DNA from: Comamonas sp. JUb58
GTDB taxonomy: Bacteria; Pseudomonadota; Gammaproteobacteria; Burkholderiales; Burkholderiaceae_C
Assembly: GCF_004364775.1 (NCBI RefSeq)
Contig: NZ_SOAL01000003.1
Location: forward strand, 186,001-250,000
Reading direction: 5' to 3'
DNA: 64,000 bases
Shown here: positions 25,688 to 36,221 of the stretch, piece by piece
How the letters are laid out: each line of letters starts with the position of its first letter
Numbering within the stretch: the stretch's first letter is position 1
Position numbers and translations under genes: made by a program
The notes under the pieces: generated by a model
Seen by the model: the letters and a program-made list of their open reading frames with translations, nothing else
Told to the model about the DNA's origin: nothing
The model's database searches: none

Positions 25688-25725
25688 GCGCCCCCCGTCT
25701 GTTTGCAGCAAGTTTGACGGGGCGC
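25688..25725 (+). other. Hairpin after moaE
   Basis: GCGCCCCCCGTC and GACGGGGCGC pair (two unpaired C) around a 16-nt loop, immediately after the moaE stop. No T-run follows, so it may be a 3'-end stabiliser or a Rho-assisted terminator. Confidence 0.45.
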
Positions 25726-25859
25726 AAGCTGCGGCCAGCGCATGGCTGATGCAATGGCCGCGGGGAGCAGCCCGTTTTTGCACGGGACCACAGGCCGTAG
25801 GAGAGGGCGCACAGCGTTTGGCGATGTGCTCCGACAAGGCCTATATGTGCAGCGAGGTT

Positions 25860-25889
25860 CTTGAAAATTCGAGGTCCAGCGCAAAATAT
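25860..25889 (+). promoter_or_regulatory. Candidate clpB promoter region
   Basis: CTTGAAA at 25860-25866 resembles a heat-shock -35, but the only C-run (CCCC at 25891-25894) is 25 bp away, too far for sigma-32. An AT-rich CAAAATAT lies at 25882-25889. A perfect palindrome AACAATTGTT follows at 25899-25908, just before the gene, and could be an operator. Promoter class unresolved. Confidence 0.35.
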
Positions 25890-25921
25890 TCCCCAGTAAC
25901 AATTGTTGAGTGGGAACATTC

Positions 25922-28528
<2,607 letters not shown>

Positions 28529-28678
28529 TGCACTGAGCGAGGGGCCGTGCATAACCATGCATGGCCCTTCATCTTTACGCTGCGATATGCTTGTTGACAG
28601 TGACAGGGGCTTGAAAAAGCCCGGCAACGGCATAACATGGGTAACAAGCGCTGTCATACAGCGATGAAAGGAAGTGCG

Positions 28679-29020
28679 TTGAACGAGTTGTTGGCAACTG
28701 TGGTGAGCTGGACTTTGCGAATTGCGATGGTGCTGGCTGGTCTGGTGTTTTTTGTCAGTCTGATGGTCGTGGCCGCAATCGCTGCCATGCTCTGGGCTGT
28801 GCGCCTGCTCTGGGCCAAAGTCACCGGCAAACCCGTGGTGCCTTTCGCGTTCAAGATGAACCCCGCATCGGGCTGGACCACGGTCTATCGCAGCACGGCG
28901 CGCTGGTCGGCCAACAAGGGCGCACGCGCTTCCGAGTCGGCAGCCAGCGCATCGGGCATGCGCGCTTCCGTGATAGATGTGACGGATGTGGAGCCTCGTG
29001 AAATCCGTTCACAACACTGA
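28679..29020 (+). CDS. Small inner-membrane protein, unknown function
   Basis: About 113 residues with one long or two short hydrophobic segments (TLRIAMVLAGLVFFVSLMVV continuing to AAIAAMLWAVRLLWA), then a basic soluble tail (VTGKPVVPFAFKMNPASGW...). I favour the TTG at 28679 because AAAGGAAG lies five bases upstream. In-frame ATGs at 28637 and 28664 have no such site. No family is recognised. It stands between clpB and an aldehyde dehydrogenase and is followed by a terminator, so it is probably a single-gene unit. Confidence 0.7.
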   Translation: MNELLATVVSWTLRIAMVLAGLVFFVSLMVVAAIAAMLWAVRLLWAKVTGKPVVPFAFKMNPASGWTTVYRSTARWSANKGARASESAASASGMRASVIDVTDVEPREIRSQH

Positions 29021-29054
29021 CTGACCTGATGCAGGCTGCGGCCTGCTGGTGTGC

Positions 29055-29091
29055 AAAGCCCGGTTGTGCCTGATGCAGACCGGGTTTTTTT
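29055..29091 (+). terminator. Rho-independent terminator
   Basis: AAAGCCCGGT (29055-29064) pairs with ACCGGGTTT (29079-29087), with a 14-nt loop and a T7 run. It closes the small membrane protein gene; the next gene starts 14 bp later. Confidence 0.85.
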
Positions 29092-29104
29092 ATGGGGCCA
29101 AGCT

Positions 29105-30541
29105 ATGGATGTGAGCGAGTTGCACAGCCGTTTTGAGGCCATGCGCGCGGCCAGCCGTGCGCAGGCCGATACGCCGTTGCTGCTGCGGCGCGAGCGCTTG
29201 CTGCGCCTGCAAAAGCTGCTGCAGGACAACGAGGCGCGACTGTGCGCCAGCGTGCAGGCCGATTTTGGCCAGCGCTCGGCCCGGGTGACGACCTTGACCG
29301 AACTGCTGCCGCTGCACAGCCAGCTGCGCCAGGCGCTGGGTGCCCTGCGGCGCTGGGCAGCGCCCCGGCCCGAGGCCACGCCCTGGCATTTCTGGCCTGC
29401 GCGCGCCTGGGTGCAGGCCATGCCGCTGGGCGTGGTGGGGGTGATTGCCCCCTGGAACTACCCCTTGCTGCTGTCCTTGGGTCCGCTGGTCAGCGCGCTG
29501 GCCGCCGGCAACCGCGTAATCATCAAGCCCAGCGAATACACCCCGGAGACCATGCAGCTGCTCGCCGAGCTGCTGCCAAGCTATTTCGCCGATGACGAAG
29601 TGGCCTTGCTGGCGGGGGATGCCGGCGCCTCGGCCGAGCTGGCCGCCTTGCCGCTGGACCACCTGCTGTTCACCGGCTCGGCCGCCACCGGCCGCAAGGT
29701 GGCGCTGGCCGCTGCCAACCAGCTGGTGCCCACGACCTTGGAGTTGGGCGGCAAATCGCCTTGTCTGCTGGAGCAAAGCTGCGATATCCAGGACGCGGCG
29801 CGCAAGATCGCCCATGCCAAGCTGCTCAATGCCGGCCAGACCTGCATCGCGCCGGATTACGTCCTGCTGCCGCGCGGCAGCGCTGCTGCCTTTGTCGAGG
29901 CCTATGCCCAGGCGGTGCAGCACATGTACCCGCAGCAGCAAGGCAATCCTGACTACACCTCGGTCATCCATGCGGCCCATGCCAGCCGGGTGCTGGGCAT
30001 GCTGGCCCAGGCGGAGCAGGCCGGTGCCCAGGTGATTCGCCTGGAAGGTGGCGGTGCAGAGGTGTCCCAAAGCCGTATCGGCGATGGCATCAGCCGGCAG
30101 CTGGCGCCGGCCTTGGTGCTGGGCGTCAGCGCGCAGATACAGCTGATGCAGGAGGAGATTTTTGGCCCGGTGCTGCCGGTGTTGCAGTACGACGACCGCG
30201 AGGAGGCGATTGCGGCCATCAACCAGGGCGAGGTTCCGCTGGCGCTGTACTGGTTTGGCCAGGACCGCCGCCAGGGCCGGGATGTGGCGCAGCGCGTGCG
30301 CGCAGCCGGTATGTGCATGAATGACTGCCTGCTGCAGTTTGCCCATGGCAGCCTGCCCTTTGGCGGCTGGGGCAAGAGCGGCTGGGGTGCGCTGCATGGC
30401 TACCATGGATTCATGCGCTTTTCTCATGCCAAGCCTGTGCTGCGTCAAGGTAGCTGGTCGGCCGCCAAATGGCTGTATCCGCCCTATGGTCGGCGCTTTG
30501 ATGGGCTGATGCGCTGGCTGAGTTGCAGCTTTATGCGCTAA
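29105..30541 (+). CDS. Coniferyl-aldehyde-dehydrogenase-like ALDH
   Basis: NAD(P)-dependent aldehyde dehydrogenase, 478 residues, of the short CalB/ALDH3-like group that oxidises aromatic or fatty aldehydes. Motifs: PLGVVGVIAPWNYPLLLSLG, IIKPSEYTPETMQL, FTGSAATGRKVALAA, catalytic Glu in TLELGGKSPC, catalytic Cys in NAGQTCIAPDYVLLP, and EEIFGPVLPVL. The AGQTCIAPDYVL string is typical of coniferyl aldehyde dehydrogenases, but the true substrate cannot be read. The ATG at 29105 (MDVSELHSRFEAM) is preferred over an upstream frame extension that overlaps the terminator. Confidence 0.88.
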   Translation: MDVSELHSRFEAMRAASRAQADTPLLLRRERLLRLQKLLQDNEARLCASVQADFGQRSARVTTLTELLPLHSQLRQALGALRRWAAPRPEATPWHFWPARAWVQAMPLGVVGVIAPWNYPLLLSLGPLVSALAAGNRVIIKPSEYTPETMQLLAELLPSYFADDEVALLAGDAGASAELAALPLDHLLFTGSAATGRKVALAAANQLVPTTLELGGKSPCLLEQSCDIQDAARKIAHAKLLNAGQTCIAPDYVLLPRGSAAAFVEAYAQAVQHMYPQQQGNPDYTSVIHAAHASRVLGMLAQAEQAGAQVIRLEGGGAEVSQSRIGDGISRQLAPALVLGVSAQIQLMQEEIFGPVLPVLQYDDREEAIAAINQGEVPLALYWFGQDRRQGRDVAQRVRAAGMCMNDCLLQFAHGSLPFGGWGKSGWGALHGYHGFMRFSHAKPVLRQGSWSAAKWLYPPYGRRFDGLMRWLSCSFMR

Positions 30542-30671
30542 GCCATTGATTTTGCTTTGGAGATGGTCTTCGGGTAAACGCCTAGCGCAAATGCAGTCAT
30601 TTGCAAACCCCTGCACAAATTGACCTACAAGCCTATTGTGGGGCTACCCAAATGATGTCAGGAGTGAGACA

Positions 30672-30722
30672 ATGGCCGGCTTTCGCGCACCATATCTCTG
30701 CAGCGCGCTGTTCACGCGCTGA
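30672..30722 (+). CDS. Possible 16-residue leader peptide
   Basis: ATG at 30672, stop TGA at 30720, peptide MAGFRAPYLCSALFTR. A strong AGGAG lies at 30660-30664, seven bases upstream, which is the only reason to consider so short a frame. The last codons and stop are inside the hairpin CAGCGCG/CGCGCTG (30701-30721), an arrangement seen in translation-coupled leaders. It is 206 bp before the acetyltransferase gene. Highly speculative; it may be chance. Confidence 0.35.
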   Translation: MAGFRAPYLCSALFTR

Positions 30723-30740
30723 CTCTTCCATATGCCCTTA

Positions 30741-30776
30741 AAAAAGCCATCAGCAGTGCCTTGTTGCCCGCTGATG
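30741..30776 (-). terminator. Minus-strand terminator-like structure in the gap
   Basis: Read on the minus strand, CATCAGC pairs with GCTGATG around a 15-nt loop and is followed by GGC and then a TTTTTT run (complement 30740-30745). No annotated minus-strand gene lies to the right, so it would end an unannotated leftward transcript, if real. Confidence 0.4.
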
Positions 30777-30928
30777 CTGCGTGAGCCATGGTGTGTTGCA
30801 GGTGGGTGGATGTTGAGCCTCAGGGTGCTCCATCCCCACTTGACACCCGGCCGGGCGTGATGGTCGCAGTGTACGACGAGATATACGTGCTTTTTGGTTA
30901 ATTCATTGATTTTTGTTTTCGGTTATCC

Positions 30929-31459
30929 ATGTCTGAAACTATCCAGGTTCGTCCCGCAACTCTCCGTGATGCCAAAGCCATTGCCCAAATCCATGCCGCC
31001 GCTTCGGTGGAGAGCTATCGCGGTGTTTTGCCCGATGACCAACTGAAGTCCATCTCTTCCGTCGAAAAGCGCCAGGCTTACTGGCGCGAAGCCATCGAAT
31101 TCTGTGAGCCACAAGTGCAAGTGGCCGTCGAAAACGACAAGATCGTCGGTTTCATCGGTTTTGACCGCTCGCGCGATGCCAAGACCCGCCCCACCACCGG
31201 TGAAATCTGGGCCATCTATGCTGCCCCCACCCACTGGGACCAGGGCGTGGGCGTGGCGCTGTGGGATGCCGCACGTGACGGCCTGTCCGAAGAAGGCTGC
31301 ACCTCGGTGACCGCCTGGGTGCCGCTGCGCAATGAGCGCGCACTGCGTTTCCACGAGTCTGCTGGTTTCAAGCGTGAGATGTCGACCGCCAAGACGGCCA
31401 CCGTCGGTGCCATCAAGATCGAAGAAGTGCGCATGCAGCGCTCCTTGATGAACCGCTGA
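30929..31459 (+). CDS. GNAT-family N-acetyltransferase
   Basis: Acetyl-CoA-dependent acetyltransferase, 176 residues. GNAT features: the start IQVRPATLRDAKAIAQIHAA, YRGVLPDDQL, GFIGFDRSRD, the acetyl-CoA loop region near THWDQGVGVALWDAA, and VPLRNERALRFHESAGFKRE in the last beta-strand/helix unit. The substrate is unknown. The ATG at 30929 has no Shine-Dalgarno site (upstream is T-rich), which is odd for a gene with such regular, well-optimised codons. It is followed by a strong terminator, so it is a single-gene unit under the structured gap. Confidence 0.9.
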   Translation: MSETIQVRPATLRDAKAIAQIHAAASVESYRGVLPDDQLKSISSVEKRQAYWREAIEFCEPQVQVAVENDKIVGFIGFDRSRDAKTRPTTGEIWAIYAAPTHWDQGVGVALWDAARDGLSEEGCTSVTAWVPLRNERALRFHESAGFKREMSTAKTATVGAIKIEEVRMQRSLMNR

Positions 31460-31519
31460 TCCTTGCTGGCCGGGCATGTGCCGGCCCTGCGTTGGCAGGG
31501 CGGTGATGCCCTGCTCTCA

Positions 31520-31550
31520 AGAGGCCGTCTTGGACGGCCTCTTTGTTTTT
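31520..31550 (+). terminator. Rho-independent terminator after the GNAT gene
   Basis: AGAGGCCGTC, loop TTG, GACGGCCTCT (10-bp perfect stem), then TTGTTTTT. Confidence 0.93.
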
Positions 31551-31600
31551 CCCCCGTTGGCAGCTGGCGCCTCGCTGGCCTGCCCCAGAAAGCCTTTTGT

Positions 31601-32821
31601 ATGACCACTGCCCAGCCAGAGAGTTTGCCCACCATCCACTGGGAGGAAGACGGTGAAGCGCGCAGCGCACGCTGGCGCAGCGAGCGCGGTGCCGCCGCTG
31701 CCAGCCGCGTGGTGCTGGCCGATGACACCTTGCCCGCCGATGTGGCCTACCGCATGGCCTGCGAGGGCACGGCGCTCTTGTGGCGCGGTGATTTCCAAAA
31801 TGCGCGCATGCTGCTGCAGTCGCTGACGCGCCGCCTGGACAAGACCGGTGAGCGCAAGACCAAGAAAAAGCCCGCCGCCCCTGCAGTGGCCGGCATGCCC
31901 ACGCCACAGCTGGCCTTGCCCTTCCACCAGCAGCGCCAGCTGCAGGCGCAACGCGCCCGTGTGCTGTCGATGGTGCTGATCGAGCTGGACCCGCAGTACG
32001 CCATCCACCTGCGCCGTGCGCCACAGGTGCAGGCCGCTTGCGTCGATGCCTGGGGCGCGCCCGAGGGCGATCTGGCCCAGGTGGTGTCCTTGCGTGAGCT
32101 GCAGGCCCTGGTGGGCGCCCATGAGTGGCGCAAAAAGGGTGTGGAAATCCCCGCGCTGGCCAAGCTGGCCCCCAAGGCCTATGACCGCATCCACCCGCAC
32201 TACGGCGTTTTCTCGCCGGTGCGGGGCGAGTATGTCGACCTGATTGCCCAGGCGCCGCTGCCCACCGCTCTGGCCAAGCAGTCGCTGGCCTATGACATCG
32301 GCACCGGTACCGGCGTGATCGCCGCCGTGCTGGCGCGCCGTGGCATCCAGAAGGTGCTGGCCACCGATACCGATCCGCGTGCACTGGCCTGCGCCAAGGA
32401 AAACCTGGAGCGCCTGGGCGTGGACCAGAAGGTGGAGCTGGCCCAGATCGATCTGTTCCCCGAAGGCAAGGCCGCGCTGGTGGTCTGCAACCCGCCCTGG
32501 GTGCCTGCCAAGCCCAGCGCGCCGGTCGAGCGTGCGGTGTACGACGAAGGCAGCCGCATGCTGCGCGGCTTTCTGGCAGGCGTGTCGGCACACCTGGTGC
32601 CCGGTGGCGAGGCCTGGTTGATCCTGTCCGATTTTGCCGAGCACCTGGGCCTGCGCAGCCGCGAAGAGCTGCTCACCTGGATCTCCCAAGCCGGCTTGCA
32701 GGTCGTTGGCAAGAACCATATCCGCCCACGCCACCCCAAGGCCCAGGATGCCGCCAACCCGCTGCACCAGGCCCGCGCGGCCGAGATGACCACGCTCTGG
32801 CGCCTGCAGGTGGCTTGGTGA
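31601..32821 (+). CDS. Class I SAM-dependent methyltransferase (MTS/PrmC-like)
   Basis: A 406-residue methyltransferase. The C-terminal half has the AdoMet motif AYDIGTGTGVIAAVLARRG, the acidic ribose-binding VLATDTDPRALACAKENL, and the NPPW catalytic motif (LVVCNPPWVP) shared by N-methyltransferases acting on amino or amide groups of protein or nucleic acid. The N-terminal 190 residues are a separate region, including VAYRMACEGTALLWRGDFQNAR and a basic KTGERKTKKK patch. The ATG at 31601 (MTTAQPESLP) is chosen by family plausibility; the open frame extends upstream through the terminator. The target is unknown. It is 56 bp before dusC, consistent with an RNA-modification link, but that is inference. 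Confidence 0.85.
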   Translation: MTTAQPESLPTIHWEEDGEARSARWRSERGAAAASRVVLADDTLPADVAYRMACEGTALLWRGDFQNARMLLQSLTRRLDKTGERKTKKKPAAPAVAGMPTPQLALPFHQQRQLQAQRARVLSMVLIELDPQYAIHLRRAPQVQAACVDAWGAPEGDLAQVVSLRELQALVGAHEWRKKGVEIPALAKLAPKAYDRIHPHYGVFSPVRGEYVDLIAQAPLPTALAKQSLAYDIGTGTGVIAAVLARRGIQKVLATDTDPRALACAKENLERLGVDQKVELAQIDLFPEGKAALVVCNPPWVPAKPSAPVERAVYDEGSRMLRGFLAGVSAHLVPGGEAWLILSDFAEHLGLRSREELLTWISQAGLQVVGKNHIRPRHPKAQDAANPLHQARAAEMTTLWRLQVAW

Positions 32822-32877
32822 TCTGGCGCATGACGCCGGTGCCCCCCTCTTTGGGCGCTTGCTGAACGGGGCCAACC

Positions 32878-33873
32878 ATGCGCTTGTTGCTTGCGCCCAT
32901 GGAGGGCCTGCTCGATTTTGTGCTGCGCGATGTGCTCACCAGCATTGGTGGAGCCGACCGCTGCGTGTCGGAGTTCATCCGCATCACCGGCAGCTTGCTG
33001 CCCGACAAGGTCTACCTGCGCACCATGCCCGAGTTGCGCAACGGCAGCTGCACGGCAGCGGGCACGCCGGTGCGCGCCCAGCTGCTGGGCAGTGATGCCG
33101 CCAGCATGGCGGCCAATGCCGTGCAGCTGGCGGCGCTGTCACCCGAGGGGATTGATCTGAACTTTGGCTGCCCGGCCAAGGTGGTCAACCGCCATGGCGG
33201 CGGTGCCGCCTTGCTGCAGGACCCGGCTGCCATCCATGCGGTGGTCAGTGCGGTGCGCGGCGCTGTGCCTGCCGCCATGCCGGTGTCGGCCAAGATGCGC
33301 CTGGGCTTTAACGATCGGGCGCTGATGCTGGACTGCGCCTTGGCGATGCAGGAAGCCGGTGCCTGCGAGCTGGTCGTGCATGGCCGCACCAAGCTCGATG
33401 GCTACCGCCCGCCTGCCTACTGGGACCAGATTGCGCGGATCCGCGAGGCTGTGCGCATCCCCGTTGTGGCCAATGGCGAGATCTGGACCGTGGAGGACGC
33501 CTTGCGCTGCCAAGCCGAATCCGGTTGCCAGGATCTGATGCTGGGCCGTGGCATTGTGGCCGACCCGGGCCTGGCCTGGAGCATCCGCAAAGCGGTTGCC
33601 GAGCGCGATGGCCTGCCGCTGCCCGCGGGCATGCGCGATGTGCAATGGCCCGACCTGCTGCCTGCCTTGCTGCGCTTTTGGCACCTGGTCTGCGAGGACC
33701 TGGAGCCGCGCCAGCGCGCCGGCCGCCTGAAGCAATGGCTGAACCTGATGCGCCGGGCCTTCCCCGAAGCCGAGGAGGCCTACCAGCATGTGCGGGTGAT
33801 GACCGACCAGGCAGCGATCACCGTGTGGCTGGATGGCTTGCAGCAGCAAACGCTGCTGGAAGCGGCTGTTTAA
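32878..33873 (+). CDS. dusC: tRNA-dihydrouridine(16) synthase DusC
   Basis: FMN enzyme reducing uridine 16 in tRNA D-loops. The 331-residue protein starts MRLLLAPMEGLLDFVLRD, and contains GIDLNFGCPAKVVNRHGGGA with catalytic Cys98, SAKMRLGF, LVVHGRTKLDGYRPP, and VVANGEIWTVEDA. This pattern, with FQHVRV-like YQHVRVMTDQ at the C-terminus, fits DusC rather than DusA or DusB. The ATG at 32878 lies 56 bp after the methyltransferase. It is convergent with the phospholipase-D gene, 8 bp apart. Confident. Confidence 0.96.
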   Translation: MRLLLAPMEGLLDFVLRDVLTSIGGADRCVSEFIRITGSLLPDKVYLRTMPELRNGSCTAAGTPVRAQLLGSDAASMAANAVQLAALSPEGIDLNFGCPAKVVNRHGGGAALLQDPAAIHAVVSAVRGAVPAAMPVSAKMRLGFNDRALMLDCALAMQEAGACELVVHGRTKLDGYRPPAYWDQIARIREAVRIPVVANGEIWTVEDALRCQAESGCQDLMLGRGIVADPGLAWSIRKAVAERDGLPLPAGMRDVQWPDLLPALLRFWHLVCEDLEPRQRAGRLKQWLNLMRRAFPEAEEAYQHVRVMTDQAAITVWLDGLQQQTLLEAAV

Positions 33874-33881
33874 AGCAGCGC

Positions 33882-35714
33882 TTAAAGCAAAGAGTCCGGC
33901 GTAAACGGACTGATGATCTTCAGCATCAGCCGCAGCGGCAGGCTGGAGTCGGGCTCGGTGGTCTGGTCTTTCAGCCTTGTGTTCTGCGGTGCCTCCCAGA
34001 GCAGCTTGCCGTCTTTCAGCACCACATGCCAGGCGGCACTTTCCAGTCCCTTCTCGATCATGCCAGCCGCCTGGCCCGAGAGCTTACGGCTGCGCACCAG
34101 CACCGCTATTTCCGTGTTCTGCAATTTGGAGCGTTGGTCCAGGTTCATCGAACCCACGACCAGCAATTGGCCGTCAAGCACCAGCACCTTGCTGTGCAGC
34201 ATCACGCGGCGACCTTCACGAAAACTGTTCTGCCCGCTGCCCAGGCCAAAGGCGGCGCGCAAATCGCTCTCGTCGCTGACCAACTCATAAAGCTCGACAC
34301 CATCGCGCAGCAAGGTCTCACGGTGGCGGGCATAGCCGATATGGGCAATCGGTGCATCGTTGGACGACAGCGAGTTGGTCAGAATGCGCACGCGCACGCC
34401 CCGCTGCACGGCATCCTTGAAGGCCTGGCGCATCGATTCGCCGGGCACAAAGTAGGGCGAAACGATCAGCAAATCCTTTTTGGCATAGCCCAGCAGCTGC
34501 ACCAGGCCGTCCACCACCGAATCGGCGCTGGGGCTGTGGCCGGGGTTGCGGGTCTCAGCCAACGCGCGCAGCTGCGCCAGGCGCTTGTTGTCCAGCACGC
34601 CAGGCGCGGCGCTCAGCGGGTTGGTCTGGCCGTCGGAATCCACCGCCGGTATCTTGCTGGGCGCATCGGCCATCACCACCGAATGGGCCCAGACCAGCGG
34701 CACCGTCTTCAGGTCCACCGGTTGCATGTCCCAGGCGCGTTCGCGCTGCTCGGGCGAGATGGCGCCACCCGGGCGCGGTTCGCCATCGGGCGGTGAGGGC
34801 AGCGCCCCGCCGCTGGTGTTGCGTGCTGTCGGCTCAGGTGTCGAGTCCATCGCATCGTCATCACCGCCTTTGCTGGGGCGGGCCTGGTAGGCCTGCTGCA
34901 TGTCTTCCAGCGCCTGCTTGCTGATCAGCGACTGCACCGGGTAGGCTCGCTCGTTGTTCCAGTAGCTGTCAAAGCTGCTCGACAGATCCCGCACGGCTGG
35001 GCCCATGACGAGCACATCGGTGTCCAGGAAGTTGGAGCTCTCGTCATTGTCGAAATAGGCATCGCCCAGGTTGCGGCCGCCCATGATGCCCATGGCGTTG
35101 TCGGCCAGGAACAGCTTGTTGTGCATGCGCTGCTGGGCGCGTTGGAAGTCGGTGGCCGCGTTCCACATGCGGCTGACGGGCGAGTCGCGGTCACCCGGCA
35201 GCGGGTTGAACATGCGCATCTCGATGTTGGGCTCAAAAGCCAGGCGCATCACCTGCGCATTGCGGCCGGTGCCATGGAAGTCATCGAGCAGCACACGCAC
35301 ACGCACGCCCCGGCGCGCCGCATTCACCACGCTTTCGAGCAAGCGCGCGGTGCTGGCATCGGCATGGATGGCGTAGTACTGCACATCCAAGGTGTGCTGC
35401 GCGCCCTGCACCAGGGCCAGCCGCGCGCCATAGGCCGCTTGCGCGCCGGCCAGAATCTCGAAGCCGGATACCCCGGGCCCCGCCTTGCTCTCGGCCTTTT
35501 GGCGCTGCTGGCTGATCTGTACCAGCGGGCTGCTGGCGGCAGGCGGCTGGGCGGTGGACACGGGACGGTCGACCTGGGTTGGCAGTTTGCTCGCGCAAGC
35601 GCTGAGCAAAAGCGAGGTGCATACCAGAACCAATCCGCACCGCAGCTTGCGCCAGGGTGATCTCTCAGCGAAACGCGATGGAAACAAAGCAGAGGTCAGC
35701 GAAGCAATCGGCAT
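33882..35714 (-). CDS. Phospholipase D-family lipoprotein (cardiolipin synthase ClsC-like)
   Basis: A 610-residue envelope protein of the PLD superfamily. The N-terminus is a lipoprotein signal with lipobox LLLSAC (about residues 36-41). Two HKD motifs are present: MHNKLFLADNAMGIMGGRN and MLHSKVLVLDGQLLVVGSMN, each HxKxxxxD with downstream Gly/Ser-Asn. A low-complexity, Pro/Gly-rich loop occupies about residues 295-330. The ClsC/YmdC family makes cardiolipin from two phospholipids; that role is inferred from similarity, and the lipoprotein anchor places it at a membrane surface facing the periplasm. The ATG at complement 35712-35714 precedes a plausible signal peptide. Confidence 0.88.
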   Translation of the reverse strand: MPIASLTSALFPSRFAERSPWRKLRCGLVLVCTSLLLSACASKLPTQVDRPVSTAQPPAASSPLVQISQQRQKAESKAGPGVSGFEILAGAQAAYGARLALVQGAQHTLDVQYYAIHADASTARLLESVVNAARRGVRVRVLLDDFHGTGRNAQVMRLAFEPNIEMRMFNPLPGDRDSPVSRMWNAATDFQRAQQRMHNKLFLADNAMGIMGGRNLGDAYFDNDESSNFLDTDVLVMGPAVRDLSSSFDSYWNNERAYPVQSLISKQALEDMQQAYQARPSKGGDDDAMDSTPEPTARNTSGGALPSPPDGEPRPGGAISPEQRERAWDMQPVDLKTVPLVWAHSVVMADAPSKIPAVDSDGQTNPLSAAPGVLDNKRLAQLRALAETRNPGHSPSADSVVDGLVQLLGYAKKDLLIVSPYFVPGESMRQAFKDAVQRGVRVRILTNSLSSNDAPIAHIGYARHRETLLRDGVELYELVSDESDLRAAFGLGSGQNSFREGRRVMLHSKVLVLDGQLLVVGSMNLDQRSKLQNTEIAVLVRSRKLSGQAAGMIEKGLESAAWHVVLKDGKLLWEAPQNTRLKDQTTEPDSSLPLRLMLKIISPFTPDSLL

Positions 35715-35963
35715 GGCGGCAGGTTCAATCAGTGGGCTGGCGTTATTGTGCGGGAGCTCTGGCTATCGTGGTGCGCGCGGGCGCGCTTTGGCGGTGCTGT
35801 CGTACAGGGCGATATGGCGGAGGCGTCGTGGCGCCGCAACGCCGTGCTCCGCTGGGATATCGCTTCAATAGGGTTTTTGCCCAGGCGCCTCCTGCAAGCG
35901 CATCTGTAGCATTGCGAAAAGCATTTGAATTCTGTTTTTCAATAGCTATTAGGAGACCCGTTT

Positions 35964-36212
35964 ATGCCTCGATCACTGCGCTTGTACAGCTTGGCCCTGC
36001 TACTGCTGGCTATCGCGATACCACCCGAAGACGCCTGGGCCGCGCGCAAGAAAAAAACCGAGGCCACGCAGGCGCCCAAGAAGCCGGCCAAGGTCAAGGT
36101 CAAACGCCAGCGCAGCAGCAGCGCCGAAACCCCGGCCGAGCGCGACCGCCGCCTGCTGCGCGAATGCAAGGGCCTGCCCAATGCCGGCGCCTGCCTCGGC
36201 TACGCCAACTAA
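35964..36212 (+). CDS. Small secreted basic protein, unknown function
   Basis: An 82-residue protein with a clear signal peptide (MPRSLRLYSLALLLLAIAI, likely cleaved after AWA at residue 26). The mature part of about 56 residues is very basic (RKKKTEATQAPKKPAKVKVK) and ends with two Cys in ECKGLPNAGACLGYAN, which could form a disulfide. The ATG at 35964 has TAGGAG nine bases upstream. It is divergent from the PLD lipoprotein gene (249 bp) and convergent with ribD. No family is recognised. A periplasmic or surface role is likely from the signal alone. Confidence 0.75.
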   Translation: MPRSLRLYSLALLLLAIAIPPEDAWAARKKKTEATQAPKKPAKVKVKRQRSSSAETPAERDRRLLRECKGLPNAGACLGYAN

Positions 36213-36221
36213 ACTTTTCCG

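Larger units (their letters stand above)
30542..30928. other. 387-bp structured gap upstream of the acetyltransferase gene
   Basis: No ordinary gene. Inverted repeats in order: GCAAATG/CATTTGC (30587-30604, 4-nt loop), CAGCGCG/CGCGCTG (30701-30721), CATCAGC/GCTGATG (30748-30776), and imperfect GTGGGTGGATG/CATCCCCAC (30802-30839). A TTGACA string at 30840-30845 follows the last one, without a clear -10. A possible 16-codon ORF is listed separately. The density of hairpins suggests a structured leader or small RNA. Confidence 0.5.

Noticed and set aside
25850..25900. Canonical sigma-32 promoter for clpB
   Set aside because: CTTGAAA and CCCC are 25 bp apart, outside the accepted spacing, so it is only listed as a low-confidence candidate.
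30724..30801. 25-codon minus-strand ORF (MAHAASAGNKALLMAFLRAY...) in the structured gap
   Set aside because: No ribosome-binding site, and it overlaps the terminator-like stem; likely chance.
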